Below are positions 31,998-41,886 of a stretch of DNA of 43,462 bases, in pieces. Under the pieces are notes generated by a model, which made no database searches, had not been told where the DNA came from, and saw nothing but the letters and a program-made list of their open reading frames with translations. Both the position numbers and the translations under genes were made by a program. Origin of the DNA: Herpetosiphonaceae bacterium (lineage in GTDB: Bacteria; Chloroflexota; Chloroflexia; Chloroflexales; Kallotenuaceae); the NCBI GenBank assembly GCA_036374795.1, contig DASUTC010000169.1, forward strand, positions 1-43,462, in the 5' to 3' direction. Position 1 is the stretch's first letter. Each line of letters opens with the position of its first letter.

Positions 31998-32489
31998 ATG
32001 TTTCGAGTCGCTATTTTGACGGTGAGCGATCGGAGCGCCCAGGGCGTGCGCGCCGATGCCAGCGGCGCGGTGATCCGCGAGATGATCGCCGCCGGGCTGA
32101 ACGCCGAAGTCGTCGGGTACCGCGTGGTGCCGGATGAGCGACCGGCGATCGAGGCTGCCCTGCGCGAGTGGGCCGATGGTCGCAGCGCCGATCTGATTCT
32201 GACGACCGGCGGTACCGGCCTCGCGCCGCGTGATGTGACGCCGGAGGCCACCCGCGCCGTGATCGAGCGTGAGGTGCCGGGCATTCCCGAAGCGATGCGC
32301 GCCGCCAGCCTCGCGGTGACACCGTTCGCGATGTTGTCGCGGATGGTCGCCGGGACGCGCGGCCAGTGTTTGATCATCAATCTGCCGGGCAGCCCCAAGG
32401 GCGTGCGCGAAAACCTGGCGGTCGTGCTCCCGGCGCTGGCGCATGGCCTCGACAAGCTGCTTGGCGATCCGCAGGATTGCGCGCCGTAA
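31998..32489 (+). CDS. mogA: MogA/MoaB-family molybdopterin adenylyltransferase
   Basis: A 163-residue MogA-type protein of the molybdenum cofactor pathway, which adenylates molybdopterin before metal insertion. The conserved TTGGTGLAPRDVTPEAT (about residues 71-87) and INLPGSPKGVREN (about 131-143) form the MPT-binding active site, and the early Asp in LTVSDRSAQG is conserved. Length is as expected. No other Mo-cofactor gene is in the window, apart from the ubiquitin-like MoaD/ThiS protein far away in the suf island. It is last in the mvaD-DUF309-mogA series, 11 bases after DUF309. The 137 bases downstream show no gene. Confidence 0.93.
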   Translation: MFRVAILTVSDRSAQGVRADASGAVIREMIAAGLNAEVVGYRVVPDERPAIEAALREWADGRSADLILTTGGTGLAPRDVTPEATRAVIEREVPGIPEAMRAASLAVTPFAMLSRMVAGTRGQCLIINLPGSPKGVRENLAVVLPALAHGLDKLLGDPQDCAP

Positions 32490-32626
32490 AATTTGTAGAC
32501 AACATCGTCCACAAGGTTATTCCTGGCGTCAATAGGTGAAAATAGGACAAAAGTCTAGGCTGAGGAATAGGCAGAATATAGCAGCCATACGTCAAGGATC
32601 TTTTGGGAGGTTACGCCGATCGCTTG

Positions 32627-34657
32627 CTACAGCCCGTTGAGCAGCGCCGATTTAGGCGGCAGCGCCAGGTACATCGTCGTGCCGCCGCCCGGCACGCTCG
32701 ACGCCCAGATATACCCGCGATGCTGGGTGATCATACCGTGACACATGGATAGCCCCAGCCCCGGCCCCTGACCAACATCCTTGGTCGTCCAGAAGGGGTC
32801 GAAGATACTGCGCAGCTCATGGGCCGAGATGCCCACGCCGGTATCCCGAATCTCGGTGATCACCGCCGGGCCGTGCATGCTCGTCGGCAGCGGCGAGGTC
32901 GGCCCTTCGATCGTCAGGTTTGCCAGATCGTCGACGGCGTAGGTGCGGATCGTCAGCGTGCCGCCGCTGCTCTCCATGGCGCGCTGCGCGTTGCTCAGCA
33001 GATGGAGCAACACCTGGTGCAGTTGGGACGGATCGGCCAGGATGCCGGGCAGGCGCGGCGTCAGCTCTCGCGCCACGGTGATCGTCTCCGGCCAGGCGTC
33101 GGTGAGGTGCTGCTCAAGCGCGCGGTCGATCAGCGCGTTCATGTCGACCGTCGAGCGGTGGAGCTGCGAGTTGCGGCCAAACATCAACATGCCCTGGACG
33201 ATCCGGCTGGCCTGCTGGCCCTGGTCGAAGATCCGCTCGATGTCGCTGCGCGCGCCCGGCGGCAACTGCGGATCGCGCAGGAGCAGCTGGCTATAGCCGA
33301 TGATGCTCGCCAGCGGATTGTTGAGCTCGTGCGACACGCCCGCCACAACATGCTCCAGCGCGGCCAGCTTGTCGGCGTGCGCGATCTGCTTCTGAAGCAT
33401 CAGCCGCTCGGTCAGATCGCGGATCGAGCAGAAGATCGCGGGCTCGCCGTCGGGGTCCAGCATAATCCGCACCGACATCTCGACCTTGATGCGCTCGCCG
33501 TCGCGCTTGCTCAGCGTCAGCTCAAATGGCGTGACATCCTGGCCCTGGGCGCAGCGCTGGATCTGCGCCTCGATGTAGGCCCAGCGCTCGGCCAGCGTGA
33601 AGGTGTGCAGCGATTGTCCGACGATCAGCTCCGGGGGATAGCCCAGCAGACGCGGCCCTGCGGCGTTCACCTCGGTGATCCGTAAATGGCGATCCAGCAC
33701 CAGAAACACATCGTTCGCATGGGTAAACAGGTCGCGGTAGCGCGCCTCGGAGCGCTGGCTGGTACGCAGCAGCCGGGCATTTTCGAGCGCAATCGCCGCG
33801 TAGTCGCTGAGCGCGGTCAGCAGGCGCTCGTGAGCGTCGGTGAAGGCGGCGGACTCCACGACGTTATCGACGCCCAGCACGCCCAGAGCCTCGGTCTGCG
33901 CGATCAGCGGCACCAGCAGCAGCGAGCGGACAAGGTAGCCCGTTTTGAGCTTTAGCTGCTGGGCCGGATGCGGGCGATTGAGCCGTACCGGCTGCCGGGT
34001 ACGCATCACCTGGCCGGCCAGACTTTCCTTCACCGGCAGCCGCAACACCTGCACGCGCGCATCGCCGATATTTTTGGCGGCGCGGACCGTCAACTGAGTG
34101 CTGTTGCCGTCGCGCAGCAGCAGAAAGCCCTCCTCAGCCTGCGACAGATGGATCGCCGCCTCGACGATCTGCTTCAGCAGTTCGTCAAGCTCTTTAGCCG
34201 TCGTGAGCGATCGTCCGACGGCGTGCAGCACGGTTAGCTCCTGCACGCGCTGCTGCAAGCCCGCCGCCAGTTGCTCTTTTTCTTGCTGAAGGCGGCGCTC
34301 GCGCAGCGCCGCTTCAAGCGCCTGCTGGAGATGCTCGACCGTAAACGGTTTTTTGAGATAGTTGCGCACGCCCAGGCGGAACGCCTCGACGGCGACGCGC
34401 TCCGAGCCGTGCGCGGTCATCAGAATCACCGGCAGCGCGGGAAACTCGCGGCGCAGCGCGGCGACATGCTCCAGATCGGTCGCGTCGGGCAGATGGAGTT
34501 CGAGGAGGACTAGATCGACTGGCTGGCTGGCTAGCGCCGTGCGGCTTTGGGCATAGCTGTGCGTAATGAGCACCTGATAGCCCAGCGCCGGGAGCCAGTG
34601 CTCGGCGAAGAGACGTGCCATCGTGCGATGTGGTTCAACAATCAGAATGCGTTCCAT
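32627..34657 (-). CDS. Hybrid sensor histidine kinase with degenerate receiver (REC-GAF-PAS-HK)
   Basis: A 676-residue soluble kinase. A receiver domain spans about 3-118, GAF 150-296, PAS 303-420, HisKA with His443 (GVSHELNNPLAS) 432-500, and HATPase_c about 545-670 (N-box HLLSNAQRAM, DTGVGI, FDPFWTTK, GPGLGLSMCHG). In the receiver the phosphoacceptor position is Glu53 (DLVLLELHLPD) instead of Asp, and the acidic pair is Glu8-Pro9, while Thr81 and Lys103 are kept. It therefore cannot be phosphorylated normally and may be locked in an active-like state. There are no membrane segments, so the signal is cytoplasmic, sensed by GAF or PAS. No partner regulator is adjacent. No ribosome binding site is visible. 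Confidence 0.9.
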   Translation of the reverse strand: MERILIVEPHRTMARLFAEHWLPALGYQVLITHSYAQSRTALASQPVDLVLLELHLPDATDLEHVAALRREFPALPVILMTAHGSERVAVEAFRLGVRNYLKKPFTVEHLQQALEAALRERRLQQEKEQLAAGLQQRVQELTVLHAVGRSLTTAKELDELLKQIVEAAIHLSQAEEGFLLLRDGNSTQLTVRAAKNIGDARVQVLRLPVKESLAGQVMRTRQPVRLNRPHPAQQLKLKTGYLVRSLLLVPLIAQTEALGVLGVDNVVESAAFTDAHERLLTALSDYAAIALENARLLRTSQRSEARYRDLFTHANDVFLVLDRHLRITEVNAAGPRLLGYPPELIVGQSLHTFTLAERWAYIEAQIQRCAQGQDVTPFELTLSKRDGERIKVEMSVRIMLDPDGEPAIFCSIRDLTERLMLQKQIAHADKLAALEHVVAGVSHELNNPLASIIGYSQLLLRDPQLPPGARSDIERIFDQGQQASRIVQGMLMFGRNSQLHRSTVDMNALIDRALEQHLTDAWPETITVARELTPRLPGILADPSQLHQVLLHLLSNAQRAMESSGGTLTIRTYAVDDLANLTIEGPTSPLPTSMHGPAVITEIRDTGVGISAHELRSIFDPFWTTKDVGQGPGLGLSMCHGMITQHRGYIWASSVPGGGTTMYLALPPKSALLNGL

Positions 34658-37091
<2,434 letters not shown>

Positions 37092-37170
37092 CGCCGGGGC
37101 GATGGCCCGTAGCTTGCTGCACTGATCGAGGCATCGCAGGCATAGGCATGCTGTGCCGACGAGGTTAATG

Positions 37171-37207
37171 CGCCGTCAGGCCGGGGGTTGTGGGGGTTGT
37201 CCCCCAC
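37171..37207. repeat. GC-rich hairpin repeat, copy B
   Basis: CGCCGTCAGGCCGGGGGTT followed by the hairpin GTGGGGG-TTGT-CCCCCAC (37190-37207). It matches copy A at 19557-19600 in the leading 19 bases but has a different, still perfectly paired, stem. It lies between ligA and the His-rich small gene. Confidence 0.75.
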
Positions 37208-37280
37208 GTATCCTCGATTCCAGAGCTGAGACATAGCCGGGATTTCCCCGTGTCTTGAGGATGCGATGAAGGAGGATGCG

Positions 37281-37484
37281 ATGAGCCAGAGAGAGTCGCG
37301 ACAACACCAGGAGCATTCCCACGAACAGCATTCCCACGAGCCTTCGCCGCTCACGATGCCGCCTGCTCGTCTGCGTGAGCCGTCGGCGGATGATCTTGAG
37401 ATCGATGTCTCCGATCCAGCCTACGACCTGGCCCTTGACGATAGCGAGCGGACCCGCGAAGATGCGGAGGCGCTGAAAGATTAA
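37281..37484 (+). CDS. Small His-rich acidic protein
   Basis: A 67-residue hydrophilic protein of no known family. The first part is rich in His, Gln, Glu and Ser with a duplicated EHSHEQHSHE segment, also visible as a short imperfect DNA repeat. The second part is acidic with the phrase DVSDPAYDLALDDSERTRED. There is no signal or membrane segment. The start is fixed by a strong GAAGGAGG five bases before the ATG at 37281 (an earlier ATG at 37266 is less well placed). The composition suggests a disordered protein that could bind Ni, Zn or Cu, but this is only inference. It is 189 bases after ligA and may have its own promoter. Confidence 0.6.
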   Translation: MSQRESRQHQEHSHEQHSHEPSPLTMPPARLREPSADDLEIDVSDPAYDLALDDSERTREDAEALKD

Positions 37485-37650
37485 TCGCTAGCACAATCAT
37501 CGTCGATGGGGCTGGTACGATCGTGCCGGCCCCATTGTCATTGGTTGGGGGTGTGTCCTTGTGACATTCGGGCACAAACCCAGACCCTTGAACAATACCG
37601 TACCGCCCTGCCGAAGCCTCGTTGGTTCCATGCATCCGTTCTACGGGCTG

Positions 37651-37659
37651 TGGTATCAT
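37651..37659 (+). promoter_or_regulatory. Extended -10 directly before the GT4 gene
   Basis: TGGTATCAT contains the upstream TG of an extended -10 and the hexamer TATCAT (37654-37659). The ATG at 37668 is 8 bases after the hexamer, so the message would begin at or next to the start codon (leaderless). No ribosome binding site is present. No -35 is evident. Confidence 0.45.
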
Positions 37660-37667
37660 CCGCGACG

Positions 37668-38807
37668 ATGAAAGTTGGCTTTGTTATCGACGATCACATG
37701 GCGCGGCCCGGCGGCGTGCAGGAGTACGTGCGCGGGCTATATCACTACCTGCGCGCCCACGGCCACGAGGCGGTGATCTTTTCCAGCGCGGGCGGCCAGC
37801 CCCAGGCCGATCTCCGGCTGATCCCGCTTGGCGCTGCGCTGCCGCTCAGCGGCAGCGGCTCATCCACGTCGATCCCGATCACGCTGGCTGCTCCCGCACG
37901 GCTGCGGCAGCTTCTCGCGCGCGAAGCCTGCGATGTGCTGCATGTGATGGCCCCCTACTCGCCGACGCTGAGCGGGCGGCTGCTGGTCCAGTCGCGGACG
38001 GCGCATGTGCTGACCTTTCTGGTCGCGATCGAGCCGGGGCCGTATCGCTCCCTGCTGGGCCTGCTGGCGCGGCTTCAGCGCCGCTCGCTACGGCGGTTCC
38101 ACGCGCGCATCGCTATCTCGGAGACGGCAGCCGAGACGGCGCAGGCGCTCTACGGCGGTCACTACGATCTGGTGCCGTGTGGCGTGGATACCGACCGCTT
38201 TACGCCCGATGTCGCGCCGCTGCCGAGTCTGCGCGATGGCTGCGTCAATCTGCTGTACCTGGGGCGGCTGGAGCAGCGCAAAGGCGTCGCGCATCTGGTG
38301 CGGGCGTTCGCCCGTCTGCAACGGCAGTATCCCAATCTGCGGCTCGTGATCGGCGGTGACGGGCCGGAGCGCGCAACGCTGGGACGATTGGTGCAGGAGC
38401 ACGCTCTTGAGCGCGTTGTGTTTCTGGGCTACGTGCCGTCCGCCGATCTGCCACGGCTATTCGCGTCCGCCGATCTCTTTTGCGCTCCCGCGACCTACGC
38501 CGAGAGCTTCGGCATCGTGCTGATCGAGGCGATGGCGGCGGGCCTTCCGATCGTGGCGGCGGCTAATGCCGGATATGCCGGGCTTCTGGCGGCGCATCCC
38601 GGCAACCTGCTCGCACCCCCCGGCGACGATCGCGCGCTGGCAGGAGCGATTGCCAGCCTGGTCGAGCATCCGGCGTATGCACAAAGCGTCGGTGCTCGTA
38701 ATCGGGCTGCGGCGGAGCGGTACAACTGGCGTACCGTCGGGCAGGCGGTGCTCGACGTGTACGAGCGTGTACGCGCCGAGCGCCGGAGATTCGATCGCGC
38801 TATCTGA
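37668..38807 (+). CDS. GT4-family glycosyltransferase
   Basis: A 379-residue GT-B glycosyltransferase of the GT4 family. The N-terminal domain opens with VGFVIDDHMARPGGVQEYV, the usual Gly-rich acceptor loop of PimA/WaaG-like enzymes. The C-terminal domain has LLYLGRLEQRKG (about residues 196-207), GGDGPERATL and the EX7E motif in ESFGIVLIEAMAAG (about 283-296) for the sugar-nucleotide donor. It probably adds a hexose or mannose to a lipid or a growing glycan at the inner face of the membrane; substrate unresolved. The upstream open frame to 37506 was rejected because the fold begins at the ATG at 37668, which sits just after an extended -10. It is not in an operon. Confidence 0.9.
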   Translation: MKVGFVIDDHMARPGGVQEYVRGLYHYLRAHGHEAVIFSSAGGQPQADLRLIPLGAALPLSGSGSSTSIPITLAAPARLRQLLAREACDVLHVMAPYSPTLSGRLLVQSRTAHVLTFLVAIEPGPYRSLLGLLARLQRRSLRRFHARIAISETAAETAQALYGGHYDLVPCGVDTDRFTPDVAPLPSLRDGCVNLLYLGRLEQRKGVAHLVRAFARLQRQYPNLRLVIGGDGPERATLGRLVQEHALERVVFLGYVPSADLPRLFASADLFCAPATYAESFGIVLIEAMAAGLPIVAAANAGYAGLLAAHPGNLLAPPGDDRALAGAIASLVEHPAYAQSVGARNRAAAERYNWRTVGQAVLDVYERVRAERRRFDRAI

Positions 38808-38844
38808 TACGTAGCTCATCATGAATCTATGTGCTGCCTGTGTC

Positions 38845-38884
38845 TCGCGTCTCAGGTATACAGACGCGATCCCTGATGTTTTTT
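38845..38884 (+). terminator. Hairpin and T-run between GT4 and ANTAR genes
   Basis: TCGCGTCT (38845-38852) pairs perfectly with AGACGCGA (38862-38869). A competing stem TCAGG/CCTGA (38852-38856 with 38872-38876) stands directly before a run of six T (38879-38884). The simple reading is the GT4 terminator. Because the next gene encodes an ANTAR antiterminator, an attenuator reading is possible. Confidence 0.55.
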
Positions 38885-38956
38885 GGATCTACCTGTGAGA
38901 TAATAGTCATACTTTCTTCTTGATCTATTCTTTTGCCGCGTGAAAGGGAGCGTGCG

Positions 38957-39541
38957 ATGGATCGCTTGCGCGTTTTGATCGCCGAGGATGATCCGCTTGT
39001 CGCTGTGACATTGTCGGATCAACTGACTGAGCTGGGACATAATGTGGTCGCGGTCGCGAGCGATGGCGAGGAGGCGGTCGCAATGGTGCAGCAGGAGCGG
39101 CCCGACATTGCGATTCTGGATATCAAGATGCCGAATCGCGATGGCATTAGCGCCGCCGAAGAGATCAGCCGTGAGTTCGATATTCCGATCTTGATGCTGA
39201 CCGCTTATAGCGAGCGTCCGCTGGTGCTGCGCGCCGCCGAGGCCGGGGCGCTGGCCTACTTGCTCAAGCCGGTTGCCGCCGAAGAGCTGGGAGCGTCGCT
39301 GCGGCTGGCGCTGGCTCGGCATAAGGACAAAGAGGCGCTGCGCAGCGAGGTCGAGCGGCTGGAAGAAACGCTGGCCGAGCGCCAGACGATCGACAAGGCC
39401 AAAGCGATCTTGATGCAGCGTGTGGGCCTGAGCGAGAACGATGCGTACTCGCGCATGCGCCAGCGCGCGCGCGAGAAGCGCGTCAAGATGGTTCAGGTCG
39501 CGCAGACGATTATCGCCGCCGAAGAGTTTTTGTCGGGCTAG
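38957..39541 (+). CDS. ANTAR-domain response regulator (AmiR/NasR-like antiterminator)
   Basis: A 194-residue regulator: receiver domain 1-120 with complete active site (Asp11/Asp12, phosphoacceptor Asp55 in ILDIKMPN, Thr in MLTAYSE, Lys in LLKPVAA), a short coiled coil, and an ANTAR domain at about 135-190 (IDKAKAILMQR...YSRMRQRAREKR). ANTAR proteins bind twin hexaloop hairpins in nascent RNA and prevent termination. AAAGGGAG precedes the ATG at 38957, which I prefer to an upstream TTG. The partner kinase is not adjacent; the REC-GAF-PAS kinase 4.3 kb away on the other strand is one candidate but unproven. The gene ends in a strong intrinsic terminator. Confidence 0.93.
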   Translation: MDRLRVLIAEDDPLVAVTLSDQLTELGHNVVAVASDGEEAVAMVQQERPDIAILDIKMPNRDGISAAEEISREFDIPILMLTAYSERPLVLRAAEAGALAYLLKPVAAEELGASLRLALARHKDKEALRSEVERLEETLAERQTIDKAKAILMQRVGLSENDAYSRMRQRAREKRVKMVQVAQTIIAAEEFLSG

Positions 39542-39613
39542 ACGAGCCTCGCCCCCCAAAGAGACGATCTGCTGAAAGCTGTACTTATTTCCTATCTTTG
39601 ATTGGCTTGAAGG

Positions 39614-39648
39614 CGGCCCCGCCGGGTATGTCGGTGGGGCCGTTTTTT
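39614..39648 (+). terminator. Intrinsic terminator of the ANTAR regulator
   Basis: CGGCCCC (39614-39620) pairs with GGGGCCG (39636-39642), extended inward by one G-U and three G-C pairs around a 7-base loop and followed by six T. It is a textbook Rho-independent terminator and the clearest in the window. Confidence 0.9.
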
Positions 39649-39667
39649 GTAGCAGCTCCGTGCGCGG

Positions 39668-40597
39668 CTACCGTCCGAGCCGCCCGCTTTCGATCCGCGT
39701 CGGCGGATGCGCCGCGATATACTCTTGCAGAAAGTCGCGGAACATGCGCGCCGCGACGGGCAGGTAGCGCCCGGCGTGCCACACCGCCTCGACCGTCCAG
39801 CTCGGCGCTGCCCTCAGCGGCACGATCGCGGGCCGCAGCCGCCCCCACTCGTGCAGCGCCAGCCCCGGCAGCAGCGATACGCCCAGCCCAGCCGCTACCA
39901 GGCCGCGCACCGTCGCCAGGTCTTCGCCCTCGACGGCGATGCGCGGCAAAAATCCCACCCGCTGGCAGGCCGCCTCGATCACCCGGCGTAAGCCCGATCC
40001 GCTTCGGACCAGCACAAACGGATCGGCGGCGAGATCTTGAAGGTCGATCGCCGCGTGTTCGGCGCAGCGATGATCGGGCGGCAGCGCCGCGTGTAGCTCC
40101 TCGATCAGCAGCGGCGCGCTCGCCAGCTCTGCCATCTCGTGGCTGTAGGGCAGCGCTGTGGCGATGCACAGCTCGATCTCGCCCGCCTGAAGCCAGCGCA
40201 GCATCTCCAGCGTTGTGCTCTGGCGCAGCGTGAACTGCACGTCTGGATAGCGCGATCGGTAGGCGGCTAGTGCCTCCGGCAGCAGATCCGCTCCAACTGC
40301 GGGCATGAACGCCATCCGAACATGGCCGTGCTCCGGCCCCAGCAGATCGCGTACAGCCTGACGACCGGCCTCGAACTGATCGAAGCCGCGCTCGACATAT
40401 TGTAAAAACGTCTCGCCGACCGCCGTCAGCCGCATGCCGCGCTTCGAGCGATCGAACAGCGGCGCGCCCAGCTCGTCTTCGAGTTTCTGGATCTGCCGAC
40501 TGAGCGAGGGCTGTGTGATGTATAACTTCCTGGCCGCCCGTGTTACATTGCCCTCTCTGGCAACCACACGAAAACACTCAAGCTGGCGTAGTTCCAC
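39668..40597 (-). CDS. LysR-family transcriptional regulator
   Basis: A 309-residue LysR regulator. The winged-helix DNA-binding part (1-60) has the usual VELRQLECFRVVAREG opening and TRAARKLYITQPSLSRQIQ recognition helix. The effector-binding domain (about 90-295) has the usual type 2 periplasmic-binding fold, with LPEALAAYRSRYPDVQ and VAAGLGVSLLPGLAL. The inducer cannot be read. I place the start at the GTG at 40597, because TGGAGG lies eight bases upstream and VELRQL is the family start; the frame extends five codons more to another GTG at 40612. A TATAAT is at 40624-40629 on the minus strand. The gene is divergent from the Crp/Fnr gene and need not be functionally tied to it. Confidence 0.92.
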   Translation of the reverse strand: MELRQLECFRVVAREGNVTRAARKLYITQPSLSRQIQKLEDELGAPLFDRSKRGMRLTAVGETFLQYVERGFDQFEAGRQAVRDLLGPEHGHVRMAFMPAVGADLLPEALAAYRSRYPDVQFTLRQSTTLEMLRWLQAGEIELCIATALPYSHEMAELASAPLLIEELHAALPPDHRCAEHAAIDLQDLAADPFVLVRSGSGLRRVIEAACQRVGFLPRIAVEGEDLATVRGLVAAGLGVSLLPGLALHEWGRLRPAIVPLRAAPSWTVEAVWHAGRYLPVAARMFRDFLQEYIAAHPPTRIESGRLGR

Positions 40598-40623
40598 CTG
40601 ATCTGCCTCCACATCGAAGGCGC

Positions 40624-40691
40624 ATTATAGCGTACGCGCATGAATCACGTCGCATCGATAGCCGCCGCTCCCGCTCCCGACGTGCTATAAT
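40624..40691. promoter_or_regulatory. Divergent LysR / Crp promoters
   Basis: On the minus strand a perfect TATAAT at 40624-40629 would start the LysR transcript near 40617, with a leader of about 20 bases containing its ribosome binding site. On the plus strand TGCTATAAT (40683-40691), an extended -10, lies 41 bases before the Crp/Fnr ATG. No strong -35 is present for either. Confidence 0.6.
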
Positions 40692-40732
40692 ACCTCTGCA
40701 TCCTGGTTGGAGGCAGAGGAAGGCATAGCTGT

Positions 40733-41374
40733 ATGGCAGAAAACGGAGCAAATCGTCGGTGGGATGAGCTGGAACGGCGTGGTGTGACACGGCGCTTTGT
40801 GAAGGGTGCTACCATTTACATGCCCGATGAGCCCGCGACGGAGCTGTATGTGATCAAAGAAGGCCGGGTTGCGCTCAACCTGCTCTCGTCCGAAGGCCGC
40901 ACGCTGACCGTGCGCGTCGTCAGAGCCGGCGACATTTTTGGTCATGCGGCGCTGCTCTCCGACGGCGCCTTCGATACCTTTGCCCAAGCGCTGCGCCCGA
41001 CAACCGTTGCCGCCGTGTGCCGCGATGAGCTTGAGTCGCTGATGATCGCTCGGCCTGCGCTGGCGCTCGGCATGATGGATGACCTGGGAAGGCACTCGCA
41101 GGCGCTCAGCCGCCGCCTGGAAAACGTCGCCTTCAAATCGGTTCCGGCGCGTCTGGCCGCGCTGCTGCTGGAGCTGGCACAGCCGAGCAGCCGCGACGAG
41201 CCGGTGACGACTGGGCGCTGGACGCACCAGGAGCTGGCCGATATGATCAACGCCTACCGCGAGACGACGACCAAGGTGCTCAATCAATTTCGCGCGGCCC
41301 ATCTGATCGATGTCGATCGGCGCGGCGTGACGCTGCTGGATGTCTCAGGCTTGCAGAAGGTCGCGCAGCACTGA
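40733..41374 (+). CDS. Crp/Fnr-family transcriptional regulator
   Basis: A 213-residue regulator: a cyclic-nucleotide-binding-like beta barrel (about residues 15-120, ELYVIKEGRVAL and GDIFGHAALL), a long dimerisation helix, and a C-terminal winged helix (about 150-205) with TGRWTHQELADMINAYRETTTKVL as recognition region. It lacks the N-terminal Cys cluster of Fnr, so it is not an oxygen-sensing Fe-S protein. Key cAMP contacts of Crp (the RE pair in the phosphate-binding cassette) are not obvious, so the effector is unknown. It starts with a good extended -10 and AGAGGAAGG ahead of the ATG. Single-gene transcript. Confidence 0.9.
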   Translation: MAENGANRRWDELERRGVTRRFVKGATIYMPDEPATELYVIKEGRVALNLLSSEGRTLTVRVVRAGDIFGHAALLSDGAFDTFAQALRPTTVAAVCRDELESLMIARPALALGMMDDLGRHSQALSRRLENVAFKSVPARLAALLLELAQPSSRDEPVTTGRWTHQELADMINAYRETTTKVLNQFRAAHLIDVDRRGVTLLDVSGLQKVAQH

Positions 41375-41487
41375 ATGCGCGCTGCGCACGGTTCAGGCTT
41401 AATCGCGTAACATACGATACAATGGGGACGGGCGCAGGCTCGTCCTTTCGTTATTAATGGAGAATCAAGGGTCAGGGGTCGGGGTTA

Positions 41488-41560
41488 GAAGTTTCAAGTT
41501 TCGAGTTTCAAGTTTCCGGCTCTTGGTTCTCCCCCTGTTCCTCTGTTTTCTTTTTTGTTC
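41488..41560. repeat. Heptad repeat copy 6 before the ferredoxin gene
   Basis: TTTCAAG/TTTCGAG units at 41488-41516 are followed by TTGGTTC, CCTGTTC, TTTTGTTC units up to 41560, the same order as copy 1. A short GGGTCAGGGGTCGGGG stretch (41469-41484) precedes it. The array ends 6 bases before the ferredoxin start, which has no ribosome binding site. Confidence 0.85.
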
Positions 41561-41566
41561 GCTACA

Positions 41567-41863
41567 ATGAGTATGCAAGAAACCCGAATCTATGTGTGTC
41601 ATGGCCCGACCTGCTCGCAGCATCAGGCGCGGCAGATCTGGAGCGCCTTGCAGAGCGAGGTGCGCGCCTGTCGGCTGAGCGATCGGTGCGAGCTGATCGT
41701 CAGCGGGTGCCAGGGCCGCTGCGACCACGGGCCGAATATCAACGTGTATCCGAACCTGACCAAATACGCGCACCTGACGCCCGAAAAAGTGCGGCGGATC
41801 GTCCACGAGCATCTGGCCGAAGGTCATCCGGTTGCGGAGTACACGTACCGCGACGAATGGTAG
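41567..41863 (+). CDS. Thioredoxin-like [2Fe-2S] ferredoxin
   Basis: A 98-residue protein of the thioredoxin-like [2Fe-2S] ferredoxin family (Azotobacter FdI/Shethna type; also NuoE-related). The four cluster Cys are Cys11 and Cys16 (VCHGPTC) and Cys48 and Cys52 (SGCQGRC). The phrase GPNINVYP is typical of the family. Its partner is unknown. The ATG at 41567 (or the one at 41573) has no ribosome binding site; the region upstream is a heptad repeat and TACAAT directly precedes the ATG, so it may be leaderless. It is 23 bases before the WecA-like gene. Confidence 0.85.
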   Translation: MSMQETRIYVCHGPTCSQHQARQIWSALQSEVRACRLSDRCELIVSGCQGRCDHGPNINVYPNLTKYAHLTPEKVRRIVHEHLAEGHPVAEYTYRDEW

Positions 41864-41886
41864 CGCAAGCAGCGCGAGGAGGTAGG

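Noticed and set aside
32490-32626. Possible small gene in the mogA-kinase gap
   Set aside because: AT-richer sequence without an open frame of convincing length or a ribosome binding site; best read as the 3' ends of two convergent genes.
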